A stretch of DNA of 64,000 nucleotides from Streptomyces alboflavus (lineage in GTDB: Bacteria; Actinomycetota; Actinomycetes; Streptomycetales; Streptomycetaceae), in the NCBI RefSeq assembly GCF_000716675.1, contig NZ_JNXT01000005.1:124001-188000 (forward strand), read 5' to 3'. Shown here in pieces: positions 33,507 through 41,491 of the stretch (position 1 is the stretch's first letter; every line of letters begins with the position of its first letter). The position numbers and the translations under genes were made by a program. A model generated the notes under the pieces. The model made no database searches, was not told the origin of the DNA, and worked only from the letters and a program-made list of their open reading frames with translations.

Positions 33507-34886
33507 ATGCAAGGTACGAACACGGAGGAAGCGGCCGAGGCGGGCAGGGAACAGCATGCCCGCGGCGGCCGCTCCCCAAGCGCGGGCGGCGGACCCGCCG
33601 CAGGACCGGGCGGCCCCGGCGGCCCCGGCGCCTTCAGCGAGGCCGACGCGGAGAAGCAGCGCGGCGTCCGCCGGATGAAGCTGACCGCGACGGGCCTGCT
33701 GCTGTTCGTCGCCGTCGTGTACGTCCTCGCGAAGTGGGCGCAGAACACGGGCGCCGGGCCCTGGGCCGGATATGTCGCGGCGGCCGCCGAGGCGGGCATG
33801 GTCGGCGCGCTCGCCGACTGGTTCGCGGTGACGGCCCTGTTCCGGCACCCCCTCGGCATCCCCATCCCGCACACGGCGATCATCCCGAAGAAGAAGGACC
33901 AGCTCGGCGCCTCCCTCGGGGACTTCGTGGGCGAGAACTTCCTCTCCCGGACGGTGGTGCGCCAGCGCCTGCGCGCCGTCGGCATCGGCAGCCGCCTCGG
34001 CACCTGGCTCGCCGAGCCGGAGCACGCCGACCGCGTCACCGCCGAGCTGGCCACCGCGCTGCGCGGCGCCCTCACCGTCCTGCGCGACTCGGACGTGCAG
34101 GCCGTCGTCGGCGAGGCCATCACGCGCCGCGCCGACGCCCAGGAGATCGCGCCCGGCATCGGCAAGATGCTGGAGAAGGTCGTCACGGACGGCGGCCACA
34201 AGCGCGTCGTGGACCTGGTGTGCGTGCGCGCCCACGACTGGCTCGTGGCGCACGCCGACTCCGTGATGGACGCCGTCGAGGGCGGCGCCCCCGGCTGGAC
34301 CCCGCGCTTCGTCGACAAGAAGGTCGGCGAGCGGGTCTACAAGGAACTCCTGCGCTTCGTGACCGAGATGCGCGACATGCCAGGACACCCGGCCCGCGGC
34401 GCCCTCGACCGCTTCCTCACCGACTTCGCCGCCGACCTCCAGTCCGACACGGACACCCGCGCCCGCGTCGAGAACCTCAAGCGCGAGGTCCTCGCCCGCG
34501 ACGAGGTGCAGGACCTGATCGCCTCCGCCTGGTCCGCGGTCCGCCAGATGGTCGTGGCCGCCGCCGAGGACGAGCGCAGCGAACTGCGGCTGCGCGTCCG
34601 GGCGGCCCTGCTCTCCCTCGGGCAGCGCATGGCCACCGACACCCGCCTCCAGGAGAAGGTCGACGGCTGGGTCGAGGGCGCCGCGGTGTACGTCGTGACG
34701 ACGTACCGCGACGAGATCACGTCCCTCATCACGGACACCGTCGCGAGCTGGGACGCCGAGCACACCTCGAAGAAGATCGAGGCCCACATCGGCCGCGACC
34801 TGCAGTTCATCAGGATCAACGGCACGGTGGTGGGGTCACTGGCGGGACTCTTGATCTATACGGTGTCGCGGGCGCTGGGGGCTTAG
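33507..34886 (+). CDS. DUF445 family membrane protein
   Basis: A 459-residue protein with a Gly/Pro-rich 50-residue head, an N-terminal membrane region (MKLTATGLLLFVAVVYVLAKWAQ and YVAAAAEAGMVGALADWFAVTALFRHPLGIPIPHTAIIP, the DUF445 signature), a long helical soluble part, and a C-terminal membrane helix (VVGSLAGLLIYTVSRAL). The ALADWFAVTALFRHP motif is diagnostic. CCAGGG precedes the ATG. The function of this widespread family is unknown to me. Its 3' end runs into a 20-base triple repeat that contains its stop codon. Confidence 0.9.
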   Translation: MQGTNTEEAAEAGREQHARGGRSPSAGGGPAAGPGGPGGPGAFSEADAEKQRGVRRMKLTATGLLLFVAVVYVLAKWAQNTGAGPWAGYVAAAAEAGMVGALADWFAVTALFRHPLGIPIPHTAIIPKKKDQLGASLGDFVGENFLSRTVVRQRLRAVGIGSRLGTWLAEPEHADRVTAELATALRGALTVLRDSDVQAVVGEAITRRADAQEIAPGIGKMLEKVVTDGGHKRVVDLVCVRAHDWLVAHADSVMDAVEGGAPGWTPRFVDKKVGERVYKELLRFVTEMRDMPGHPARGALDRFLTDFAADLQSDTDTRARVENLKREVLARDEVQDLIASAWSAVRQMVVAAAEDERSELRLRVRAALLSLGQRMATDTRLQEKVDGWVEGAAVYVVTTYRDEITSLITDTVASWDAEHTSKKIEAHIGRDLQFIRINGTVVGSLAGLLIYTVSRALGA

Positions 34887-34934
34887 CGGGGTCACTGGGG
34901 GCTTAGCGGGGCTACTGGTGGCTTAGCGGGGTCA
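34875..34934. repeat. Three tandem 20-base repeats at a convergent junction
   Basis: The unit CTGGGGGCTTAGCGGGGTCA occurs three times with few changes (GCTTAGCGGG at 34881, 34901, 34921). The DUF445 stop codon TAG lies in the first unit and the convergent MFS gene stop lies at the edge of the third. Confidence 0.85.
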
Positions 34935-36326
34935 GGGGCGCCCCCGTCCTGCCGCCGGTGACGGTTCCCGCCGTGCGGGGCTCGCCAGCGAAAGCAGCGC
35001 CGCCGTCGCGCACAGCGCCGCCGTCCCCACCCACACCAGGTCGTACGACCCGAACGCGTCCCGGGCCGCGCCGCCGAGGAACGCGACGGCGCCCGCGCCC
35101 ACCTGGTGCGCGGAGTTGATCCAGCCGAACACGATCGCCGCGTCGGCGCCGAAGTACGCGCGGCTCAGCGCGATCGTCGGCGGCACCGTCGCCACGTCGA
35201 GCAGCCCGAAGACCACCACGAAGGCGACCAGCGGCGGCTGGACGGTGGCCGTGAGCAGCAGGGGCAGCGCGAGCAGGGCGAGGCCGCGCAGGGCGAAGTA
35301 CGCGGCGAGCAGCCGCCGCGCGTCCCCGCGGTCGGTCAGCCAGCCGGAGGCCACCGTGCCCGCCACGTTGAAGATCCCGATCAGCGCGAGCAGCGAGGCG
35401 GCGGCCGTCATCGGCATGCCGTGGTCGTGCGCGGCGGGCGCGAAGTGCGTCCACATCACGCCGTTCGTCGACGCCCCGCAGATCGCGAAGGTCCCGGCGA
35501 GCAGCCAGAAGGGGCCGGTGCGGGCCGACCGGACCAGGACGCGTACGGCGCGCCGCGCCGCGCCCGGGACCGGTGCGGGCCGCGGCACGAACTCCGCCGC
35601 CCCGTAGGGGCGTTGGTCGATGTCCGCCGGATGGTCCCGCAGCGTCAGCCACACCAGCGGCGCCGCCAACAGCGCCGCACCCGCGAGCGTCAGCGCCGCC
35701 GCCCGCCACCCGTACCGCCCCACCACCTCCGAGAGCACCGGCAGGAACACGAACTGCCCCACCACGCTCGCCGCCGTCAGCAGCCCCGTGACCAGGCCCC
35801 GCCGCGCCACGAACCACCGCTCGGTGACGGTCGCCGCGAACGCCATCGCCGTGGCGCCGGAGCCGAACCCCACCAATACGCCCCAGTAGAGCGCGAACTG
35901 CCAGGCCGCCGTCATCGCCGTGGCGGTGAGCACGGCCCCGGCGCCGACGAGGCCGAGGGCGCCCGTTGTCACGTACCGCATCCCGAACCGGTCCATCAGC
36001 GCGGCCGCGAACGGCGCGGTGGCCCCGTACACGACCATGTTCACCGCGCTGCCCACCCCGATCGCGCCGCGCGACCAGCCGAGTTCGGCGTGCAGCGGCC
36101 CGACGAGCAGCCCGGCGAGGGTGGTGAAGGCGCCCGCGGTGACGATGGCGAGGGCGGCGGTGGCGGCGACGGTCCAGGGGGTGAGGGGGAGGCGGGGCCT
36201 GCGCGGGGCGGGGGAGGTGGTGAGGGCGGACGGGGCTTGCGCTGGGGCTTGCGTTGGGGCTGGGGCTGGGGCTGGGGCCGGGGTCGGGGACGGCTTGCGT
36301 GGTGACGCACTCGACGACGTACTCAT
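34932..36326 (-). CDS. MFS transporter (oxalate:formate/monocarboxylate type)
   Basis: A 464-residue transporter with twelve predicted helices after a 50-residue Ala/Pro/Thr-rich head, which is made of APAPAP/TQAPAQAP repeats. Recognisable parts are WTVAATAALAIVTAGAFTTLAGLLVGPLHAELGWSRGAIGVGSAVNMVVYGATAPFAAALMDRFG and the D-R-G motif around RWFVARRGLVTGLLTAASVVGQF, as in the oxalate:formate antiporter/monocarboxylate branch. It is divergent from a GlxA-type regulator gene with a 10-bp inverted repeat between them, so that regulator likely controls it. Substrate unknown. Confidence 0.86.
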   Translation of the reverse strand: MSTSSSASPRKPSPTPAPAPAPAPTQAPAQAPSALTTSPAPRRPRLPLTPWTVAATAALAIVTAGAFTTLAGLLVGPLHAELGWSRGAIGVGSAVNMVVYGATAPFAAALMDRFGMRYVTTGALGLVGAGAVLTATAMTAAWQFALYWGVLVGFGSGATAMAFAATVTERWFVARRGLVTGLLTAASVVGQFVFLPVLSEVVGRYGWRAAALTLAGAALLAAPLVWLTLRDHPADIDQRPYGAAEFVPRPAPVPGAARRAVRVLVRSARTGPFWLLAGTFAICGASTNGVMWTHFAPAAHDHGMPMTAAASLLALIGIFNVAGTVASGWLTDRGDARRLLAAYFALRGLALLALPLLLTATVQPPLVAFVVVFGLLDVATVPPTIALSRAYFGADAAIVFGWINSAHQVGAGAVAFLGGAARDAFGSYDLVWVGTAALCATAALLSLASPARREPSPAAGRGRP

Positions 36327-36363
36327 GATCCGAGCGTCCGTCCGGCGGGGTGAGCGGGACGAG

Positions 36364-36398
36364 TGGCCAGATGGCCAAGGTGTGCAAGCATCTGGCCA
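36364..36398. promoter_or_regulatory. 10-bp inverted repeat between divergent MFS and regulator genes
   Basis: TGGCCAGATG (36364-36373) and CATCTGGCCA (36389-36398) are exact inverted copies 15 bases apart; TGGCCA also recurs at 36372. The element lies 38 bases upstream of the MFS start and ends at the regulator's ATG, so it is a candidate operator for autoregulation and for MFS control. Confidence 0.65.
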
Positions 36399-37489
36399 TG
36401 GCGACGCGAGGTACGACACAGGGGACGACGCGAGGTGCGACACCGGGGGCGACGCGAGGGACGACACAGGGGCGCGCGTCGGGGGACCCGGGGGGCGGGC
36501 GCCCCCGCACCGTCGCCGTCCTCGTCCGGGACGGCGTCCTGCCGATGGAACTCGGCCTGGTCCACCAGCTGTTCGGCAGCGCGCGCGACGCGGCGGGCGC
36601 CCCGCTCTACACGCCCCTGACCTGCGCCCTGCGCCCCGGCATGGTCGACACGGACGCCGACTTCCCGATCCGCGCGCCGCACGGCCCCGAGGTTCTGGCG
36701 GGCGCGGACACGGTGATCGTGCCCGCGTCACACCGCGAGGACGAGTCGCTGCGCCCCGGGGAGTTGACCGCCCCGCTGGCCGAGGCGCTCACCCTCGCAT
36801 CGTCCGCGCGCCGCATCGCCTCGATCTGCACGGGCGCGTTCGTCCTCGCGGCGGCGGGACTCCTGGACGGCCGCCGGGCGACGACGCACTGGCTGTCGGC
36901 GGAGCGGCTCGCGCGCGGCTTCCCGTCCGTCACGGTCGATCCGGACGTCCTGTACGTGGACGAGGGCGCCGTGCTGACGTCGGCGGGGGAGGCGGCCGGG
37001 ATCGACCTGTGCCTGCACCTGATCCGCCGCGACCACGGGGCGGCGGTGGCGGCGGCCGTGGCGCGCCGCACGGTGGTGCCGCCGCACCGGGAGGGCGGCC
37101 AGGCCCAGTACATCCAACGCCCGGTCGCCGAGCCCGAGTCGACGTCGACGGGCGCGGCGCGGGCCTGGGCCCTGACCCGCCTCGGCGAGCCCCTGACCCT
37201 GGCCGAACTGGCCGCCCGGGCCTCGATGAGCGTCCGCACCTTCAGCCGCCGCTTCCGCGACGAGACGGGCCTCACCCCGGTCCAGTGGCTCACCCAGCGC
37301 CGCGTCGACCGCGCCCGCCAACTCCTGGAGGAGACCGACCACACGGTCGACCGCATCGCGGCGGAGTGCGGCTTCGGGACGGGGGCGTCGCTGCGGGGGC
37401 ACTTCCAGGCGGGGGTGGGGGTGTCGCCGGGGGCGTACCGGGCGACGTTTCGGGGGCGGGAGGGGAGCGGGCCGCGTCCGCGTGGGTGA
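36398..37489 (+). CDS. GlxA-type transcriptional regulator (DJ-1/PfpI domain plus AraC HTH)
   Basis: A 363-residue regulator. Residues about 30-210 form a DJ-1/PfpI-like domain (VAVLVRDGVLPMELGLVHQLFG, ASICTGAFVLAAAGLLDGRRATTHW with the nucleophile-elbow Cys), followed by an AraC-type DNA-binding domain (LAELAARASMSVRTFSRRFRDETGLTPVQWLTQRRVDRARQLLEETDHTVDRIAAECGFGTGASLRGHFQAGVGVSPGAYR). I chose the ATG at 36398; upstream in-frame ATG codons lie within the operator. Residues 4-25 are a repeat (RGTTQGTTRGATPGATRGTTQG) absent from homologues. Its stop codon falls within a tandem repeat array. Confidence 0.88.
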   Translation: MATRGTTQGTTRGATPGATRGTTQGRASGDPGGGRPRTVAVLVRDGVLPMELGLVHQLFGSARDAAGAPLYTPLTCALRPGMVDTDADFPIRAPHGPEVLAGADTVIVPASHREDESLRPGELTAPLAEALTLASSARRIASICTGAFVLAAAGLLDGRRATTHWLSAERLARGFPSVTVDPDVLYVDEGAVLTSAGEAAGIDLCLHLIRRDHGAAVAAAVARRTVVPPHREGGQAQYIQRPVAEPESTSTGAARAWALTRLGEPLTLAELAARASMSVRTFSRRFRDETGLTPVQWLTQRRVDRARQLLEETDHTVDRIAAECGFGTGASLRGHFQAGVGVSPGAYRATFRGREGSGPRPRG

Positions 37490-37609
37490 TCGCGTGCACA
37501 TGCGCGGTTGAGCGCGGGTGATCGCGTACGCATGCGCGGTTGAGCGTGGGTGATCGCGTACGCATGCGCGGTTGAGCGTGGGTGATCGCGTACGCATGCG
37601 CGGTTGAGT
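37482..37609. repeat. Four tandem 32-base repeats
   Basis: The unit carries GGGTGATCGCGTACGCATGCGC followed by GGTTGAGC; it begins at 37484, 37516, 37548 and 37580 in register. The first copy differs slightly (CGTGCACATG) and contains the regulator's stop codon. Each unit has the palindromes GCGTACGC and GCATGC. Directly after is the 14-base palindrome GAGTACGCGTACTC (37607-37620). Confidence 0.92.
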
Positions 37610-37655
37610 ACGCGTACTCAGGCCCGGCCGCGCGCGGACCGGCACCGTCGTACAC

Positions 37656-38153
37656 ATGAACGCACCGAGCTCGCTGCTGACCGTACCGACCTCTCGGCAC
37701 CACACCTCGCGCCTGCTGCGGAACGCGCTGCGCCCGCTGCGGGGCCGGCCGGCCGCCGAGCGCTGGGCGACCCGCCTGCTCGGGGCGGGCGTGGCCGCCG
37801 CCGCGTACCTCCTCTTCCTCCCCTGGGACCTGCGCAACCGCCCCGAGACGCCGGGCGCGATCAACGAGACGTCACCGGTCACGGACACGGGCATCACGCT
37901 CGTGGTGGTCACCGTCCTGGCCCTGGCCGCCTACTTCGGCCACCGCGACCGCCTGCGCTGGACGCTCCCCGTGGTGGTCGCCCCGCCCGCCGCCCTCCTC
38001 TGGGTCTCCTTCACCACGCACGAGGCGCCGGACGCCTCGCTCTGGCCGCTGGCGTGGCTGGTCTTCGTGATGGCGGGGAGCGGTGTGGTGCTGGCGGTGG
38101 CGGGGTTCGCGCGGCAGTTCAGGGGGGACGGGCCGGGCGGCCGTTCCGCCTAG
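37656..38153 (+). CDS. Hypothetical four-helix membrane protein
   Basis: A 165-residue protein, not recognised. After a basic N-terminus (SRLLRNALRPLRGRPAAERWATR) come about four membrane helices: LLGAGVAAAAYLLFLPWDL, TGITLVVVTVLALAAYFG, LRWTLPVVVAPPAALLWVSF and LWPLAWLVFVMAGSGVVLAVAGF. No catalytic motif is visible. The upstream region is the 32-base tandem array and a palindrome, in place of a normal spacer. Its stop codon TAG lies at the start of a 38-base tandem duplication. Confidence 0.7.
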   Translation: MNAPSSLLTVPTSRHHTSRLLRNALRPLRGRPAAERWATRLLGAGVAAAAYLLFLPWDLRNRPETPGAINETSPVTDTGITLVVVTVLALAAYFGHRDRLRWTLPVVVAPPAALLWVSFTTHEAPDASLWPLAWLVFVMAGSGVVLAVAGFARQFRGDGPGGRSA

Positions 38154-38228
38154 GGTCGGCCGCGGGCCGGGGCGCGGGCGTGGCCGCCGAGGGTCGGCCG
38201 CCGGACGGGGCGCGGGCGTGGCCGCTGA
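38153..38228. repeat. Two tandem 38-base repeats; rest of the 406-base gap is featureless
   Basis: The unit starts GGGTCGGCCG at 38153 and again at 38191, with a shared GGGGCGCGGGCGTGGCCGC. From 38229 to 38559 I see no credible gene; the sequence is GC-rich, and GTACGGAGGTTG directly before 38560 is the ribosome binding site of the lectin gene. Confidence 0.75.
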
Positions 38229-38559
38229 GGGGCGCGTGGGGCGTACGGATCGGGGCAGTCGACGCCCCCGGGACGGGCGCCCCTGCCGCCACCGCCGCGC
38301 CCTCACCACCCGCACGGCGCTCCCGTACCAGGAAAGGTCCCGGCCACGCCGAGGTGAGAGGCACCCCGCCCCCCGCACACCTCCCCGCCCGCCCCCGACC
38401 GAATCGCTCGACATGTACCCCCATGACCCGGCCGCCCCAAAGACCCACGCTCCGACCGGAAGAGCCCGTTACGTGACACCTGGCCGCCGCCTACGTTGAG
38501 GTCCGCCCGCCCGGGCAGCCCGCCCGGGCACCGACCCTCTCTCGTACGGAGGTTGACGC

Positions 38560-38985
38560 ATGGCTCCGATCATCCCGGACGGCGACTACTGGATCCGGAA
38601 CGCGGCGTTCGAGGACCTGTACGTGGACCTCAGCGGCAACTCCACCGCGCCGAACACCCCGATCTGCGGCTGGGAGCTGCACAAGGGCGCCAACCAGAAG
38701 TGGCACGTCACCACCACCAACGGCGTGAACCAGTACGTCATCAAGAGCGCCGCGGGCGATGCGTTCATCTCCCAGAGCGACATCCGGATCTACCCGCCCC
38801 AGATCGCGGGCCAGCCCGTCCCCCTCCAGTGGTCGATCGAGCCGGTCGGCGAAAACCTCTTCCGCATCGCCTTCGTGTACGCCAACGGCGTCATCACCCT
38901 CCCGTCCAACAGGAAGGGCACCCAGCTCAACCTGGAGGAGTGGATCGGGGAGCGGAACCAGAAGTGGTTGTTCGAGTCGGCGTGA
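38560..38985 (+). CDS. Small beta-trefoil (ricin B-like) lectin
   Basis: A 141-residue protein that is one complete beta-trefoil. Three QxW-type repeats are visible: GANQKWHVTTTNG, VPLQWSIEPVG and RNQKWLFESA, one per lobe. It starts MAPIIPDGDYWIRNAAFEDLYVDLSGNSTAPNTPI, also trefoil-like. There is no signal peptide or catalytic domain, so it may stay in the cytoplasm or leave by another route. Single-domain trefoils of this type can be carbohydrate-binding proteins or protease inhibitors; which applies here is open. GGAGG lies 8 bases before the ATG. Confidence 0.78.
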   Translation: MAPIIPDGDYWIRNAAFEDLYVDLSGNSTAPNTPICGWELHKGANQKWHVTTTNGVNQYVIKSAAGDAFISQSDIRIYPPQIAGQPVPLQWSIEPVGENLFRIAFVYANGVITLPSNRKGTQLNLEEWIGERNQKWLFESA

Positions 38986-39164
38986 GGGCTGGTGCGGGCT
39001 CGAGGGCTCTCGAGGGCTCTCGAGGGCTCGTGGCGGCTCGTGACGGGCTCGTGACGGCTTGAGCCCCGGCGCCGCTCCGGCCGCCTGACCGGGCGGTCCG
39101 CGGCGGCCCTGCCTGGGGGAAGCGCGGCCCCGTGCACCTGATCGGTGCGCGGGGCCGTCGGCCG

Positions 39165-39479
39165 TCAGCGGCGGCGGTCGACGGCCACCCAGGACGCGAG
39201 CGCCACGCTCCCTGCGACGCCGAGGACGGCGGGCCAGGCGCCGACCTTCTTGGCCAGCGGATGCGACCCGGCGAACCCGGCGACGTACGCGGCGCTGAGG
39301 GCGGCGGCGGTCTTGGGCCCGGCCTGCCGCCGCCACTGCTGGGCGGCGGTGGCTCCGGCGACGGCGAGCACGGCTCCGCCGAGGGGGCGCTTCTTGGTGA
39401 GGCGGGCTACGGCGTAGCCGCCGAGGAGGCCGCCTGCGGCTACCGCGGCCGCCGGTACCTTCTCCACCACGTTCGCCAT
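39165..39479 (-). CDS. Small Ala/Gly-rich membrane protein
   Basis: A 104-residue protein with three or four short hydrophobic, Ala/Gly-rich segments (AAAVAAGGLLGGYAVARL, PLGGAVLAVAGATAAQQW, AALSAAYVAGFAGSHPLA, WPAVLGVAGSVALASWVAV) and a basic tail RRR. It looks like a conserved Streptomyces membrane protein; I cannot assign a function. The ATG is preceded by GAAAGCGAGGCAGGC. It sits at the left edge of the defence island. Confidence 0.72.
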   Translation of the reverse strand: MANVVEKVPAAAVAAGGLLGGYAVARLTKKRPLGGAVLAVAGATAAQQWRRQAGPKTAAALSAAYVAGFAGSHPLAKKVGAWPAVLGVAGSVALASWVAVDRRR

Positions 39480-39570
39480 GCCTGCCTCGCTTTCATCCGG
39501 TTAGGGAGGGATCCATCGCTTTGGCCTGAGCGTAACGCGCGGCTATTTCGTAGCGTACGGAGAGGCCGGT

Positions 39571-39783
39571 TCAGGGGCGCTGCTGCTGCGGGAGCGAGGC
39601 GAGGAATCCAGACCATGTCTCCGGCCGGACGACGACCCGCTGTCGGCCATCGGGACACTTCGAGTCGCGTATGAAGACGTCGTCCATCGTGAGGGCCACT
39701 TCGACGCACTCCGTGGTGTTGCCTCCGCTGTACGAGGACTTGAACCAGGAGTGGTCGGGCACGGGCTCTGGGTCGACTGGCAC
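39571..39783 (-). CDS. DUF397 domain protein
   Basis: A 70-residue DUF397 protein: WFKSSYSGGNTTECVEVALTMDDVFIRDSKCPDGRQRVVVRPETWSGFLASL. The WxKSSYSxxxxxCVEVA signature is diagnostic. DUF397 proteins act with the adjacent helix-turn-helix/DUF5753 regulator in pairs such as BldB/WhiJ-type systems of Streptomyces. The gene directly abuts the regulator gene upstream (39784), so the two are co-transcribed. Confidence 0.93.
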   Translation of the reverse strand: MPVDPEPVPDHSWFKSSYSGGNTTECVEVALTMDDVFIRDSKCPDGRQRVVVRPETWSGFLASLPQQQRP

Positions 39784-40629
39784 TTACAGCTCCTTGCGGA
39801 CGCGGTGGATCACGGATGAGGAGGCTTCCATGTCCAACGCTTGTGCGCGCAGGTAGTCGAACGCAAGTCGGTATCGGTCCAGTTCCTCGTCCTTCTCCAG
39901 GAAGAGGGAGCCCGTGTGGTAGTCGAAATACACCACATCGAGGGCAGGTTCAGGTCCGCCGAGGATCACGAAGCTGCCCAGCGCGGCGCAGTGGGCTCCC
40001 TTGGAGAAGGGCAGTATCTGAAGCGTGATGTGAGGGGCTTCGTTCGCTTCGAGGAGGCGGCCCAGCTGCTCCTTCATGATCTCCGGTGAGCCGACGACGC
40101 GGCGGATGACGGACTCGTCGAGGATCGCCCACAGCCGTGGCGGCTTCGGCCGGGCCAGGATCTCCTGCCGCTTCATGCGGATGTCCACGAGCCGCTCGAT
40201 CTCCGCCGGCGCCAGCTGCACCTCATTGGCCTCCTGCAGGGCTGTGCTGTACCGGCGAGTCTGCAGCAGCCCGGGGATGTAGACGCAGGCGAAGTGGTCC
40301 TCGCGGACAGCCTCGTCCTCCAGGGTGAGCAGGAGGTTCATGCTCTCCGGGATCGAGTCGGCGAGGGAATTCCACCAGCCTTGCTGCCGGGCCTCCTTGG
40401 CAAGGTTGACGAGAACGTTCCGCTCGACGTCGCTGGTGCCGTACGCACGGCAAAGCGCCTCTACGACAAGCCACTTGACCGGCCCTTCGCGCGTCTCGTA
40501 CCGGCTGACGGTGGCCTTGGACACGCCGACGCAGAGCCCCGCCTCCTCCAGCGTCATTCCCTTGCGCGCACGCAGCTTGCGCAGGGTCGCGCCGAGCTGG
40601 CGGCGACGGGTGGTGGCTCTCGCTGGCAC
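39784..40629 (-). CDS. Helix-turn-helix regulator with DUF5753 (Scr1 family)
   Basis: A 281-residue regulator. Residues 10-60 form an Xre-type HTH (LGATLRKLRARKGMTLEEAGLCVGVSKATVSRYETREGPV). The remainder is a DUF5753 domain (YIPGLLQTRRYSTALQEA, RMKRQEILARPKPPRLWAILDESVIRRVVGSPEIMKEQLGRLLE, LQILPFSKGAHCAALGSFVIL). Such proteins pair with a DUF397 partner and often with an ATP-binding protein; both are here. Sequence and gene order match the WhiJ-type regulatory sets, many of which are strain-specific. Confidence 0.92.
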   Translation of the reverse strand: MPARATTRRRQLGATLRKLRARKGMTLEEAGLCVGVSKATVSRYETREGPVKWLVVEALCRAYGTSDVERNVLVNLAKEARQQGWWNSLADSIPESMNLLLTLEDEAVREDHFACVYIPGLLQTRRYSTALQEANEVQLAPAEIERLVDIRMKRQEILARPKPPRLWAILDESVIRRVVGSPEIMKEQLGRLLEANEAPHITLQILPFSKGAHCAALGSFVILGGPEPALDVVYFDYHTGSLFLEKDEELDRYRLAFDYLRAQALDMEASSSVIHRVRKEL

Positions 40630-40849
40630 GTCGGTTACCTCCTCGGCGGCGCGGGCGCCCTGCTCGCTGGCCGCAATCAGGCTATGCGCGAGGGGAGTTG
40701 GTGCTGGTCGGATTCACTCGATGGATTCGCGTGAGAAGTTACATGGTGAGAGTTCTCTATGTCATGCTCGGACGCCTGGACGGCTACGCAGTGTCGCCGC
40801 AAGGGCGCGGTGGGTGCAGCTCGGGCGTGGCCAGGGAGGGAGCCTTGCG

Positions 40850-41491
40850 ATGTCTTTCTCTGAGGCGGGCGTGGATGTCGAAGCAGGTCGGCTGCGGTGC
40901 GTCCTGCCGTTCGAGGCTGCACCGGCGGAGCTGAGACTCCTCCGAGCTGCGGTCCGCCGCACGCTCGGGCGGTGGGGTGCGGCGGCCGTCGCCGATGAGG
41001 CCGAGCTGGCTGTCACGGAGCTGGCGGCAAACGTCATCAAGCACGTGGGTGAAGGGACTGCGGCGACGCTCGTGCTGGAGCCGAAGGAAGACCGGATCAG
41101 GGTGGAGCTGCACGACAAGAGCCACATCGTGCCTGCCGTTGCCCGCGCAGGCTGCGATGAACTCTGCGGCCGAGGCCTGCACTTGCTCACGGCCATGAGC
41201 CTGGACTGGGGCACGCTGCTCACCGCTACCGGTAAGGCGGTGTGGTGTGAGATCTCGCTGCGGCCCGCACTGCACTGCGTATGCATCCAGCGTGCTGCAG
41301 CTGTGCTGGACGAGTACCGACGGGCAACACGGGCCGATGCTGCGGTCGTGCCGACGTACGCGGTGCTGGAGGCGACTGTCACCGACGTGATCGCTGATCT
41401 GCTCCATTGGGTTGCAGCTCAGGGCGGGGATACGGATGGCGTGCTGGACCGGGCGCAGATTCGCTACGAGACGGAGGCTGAAGCAGCGTGA
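40850..41491 (+). CDS. ATP-binding protein (RsbW-like HATPase)
   Basis: A 213-residue protein. Residues about 15-140 are a GHKL-type ATPase of the RsbW/anti-sigma kind, with N-box ELAVTELAANVIKHV and a weaker G-box around CGRGLHLLTAM. A 70-residue C-terminal helical extension follows. It is divergent from the DUF5753 regulator, the usual third member of these WhiJ-like sets. GGGAGGG precedes the ATG by about 10 bases. The 3' end overlaps the convergent HNH gene by 28 bases. Confidence 0.85.
   Translation: MSFSEAGVDVEAGRLRCVLPFEAAPAELRLLRAAVRRTLGRWGAAAVADEAELAVTELAANVIKHVGEGTAATLVLEPKEDRIRVELHDKSHIVPAVARAGCDELCGRGLHLLTAMSLDWGTLLTATGKAVWCEISLRPALHCVCIQRAAAVLDEYRRATRADAAVVPTYAVLEATVTDVIADLLHWVAAQGGDTDGVLDRAQIRYETEAEAA

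Noticed and set aside
37482-37609. CRISPR array
   Set aside because: The 32-base units are directly tandem with no unique spacers and no cas genes nearby.
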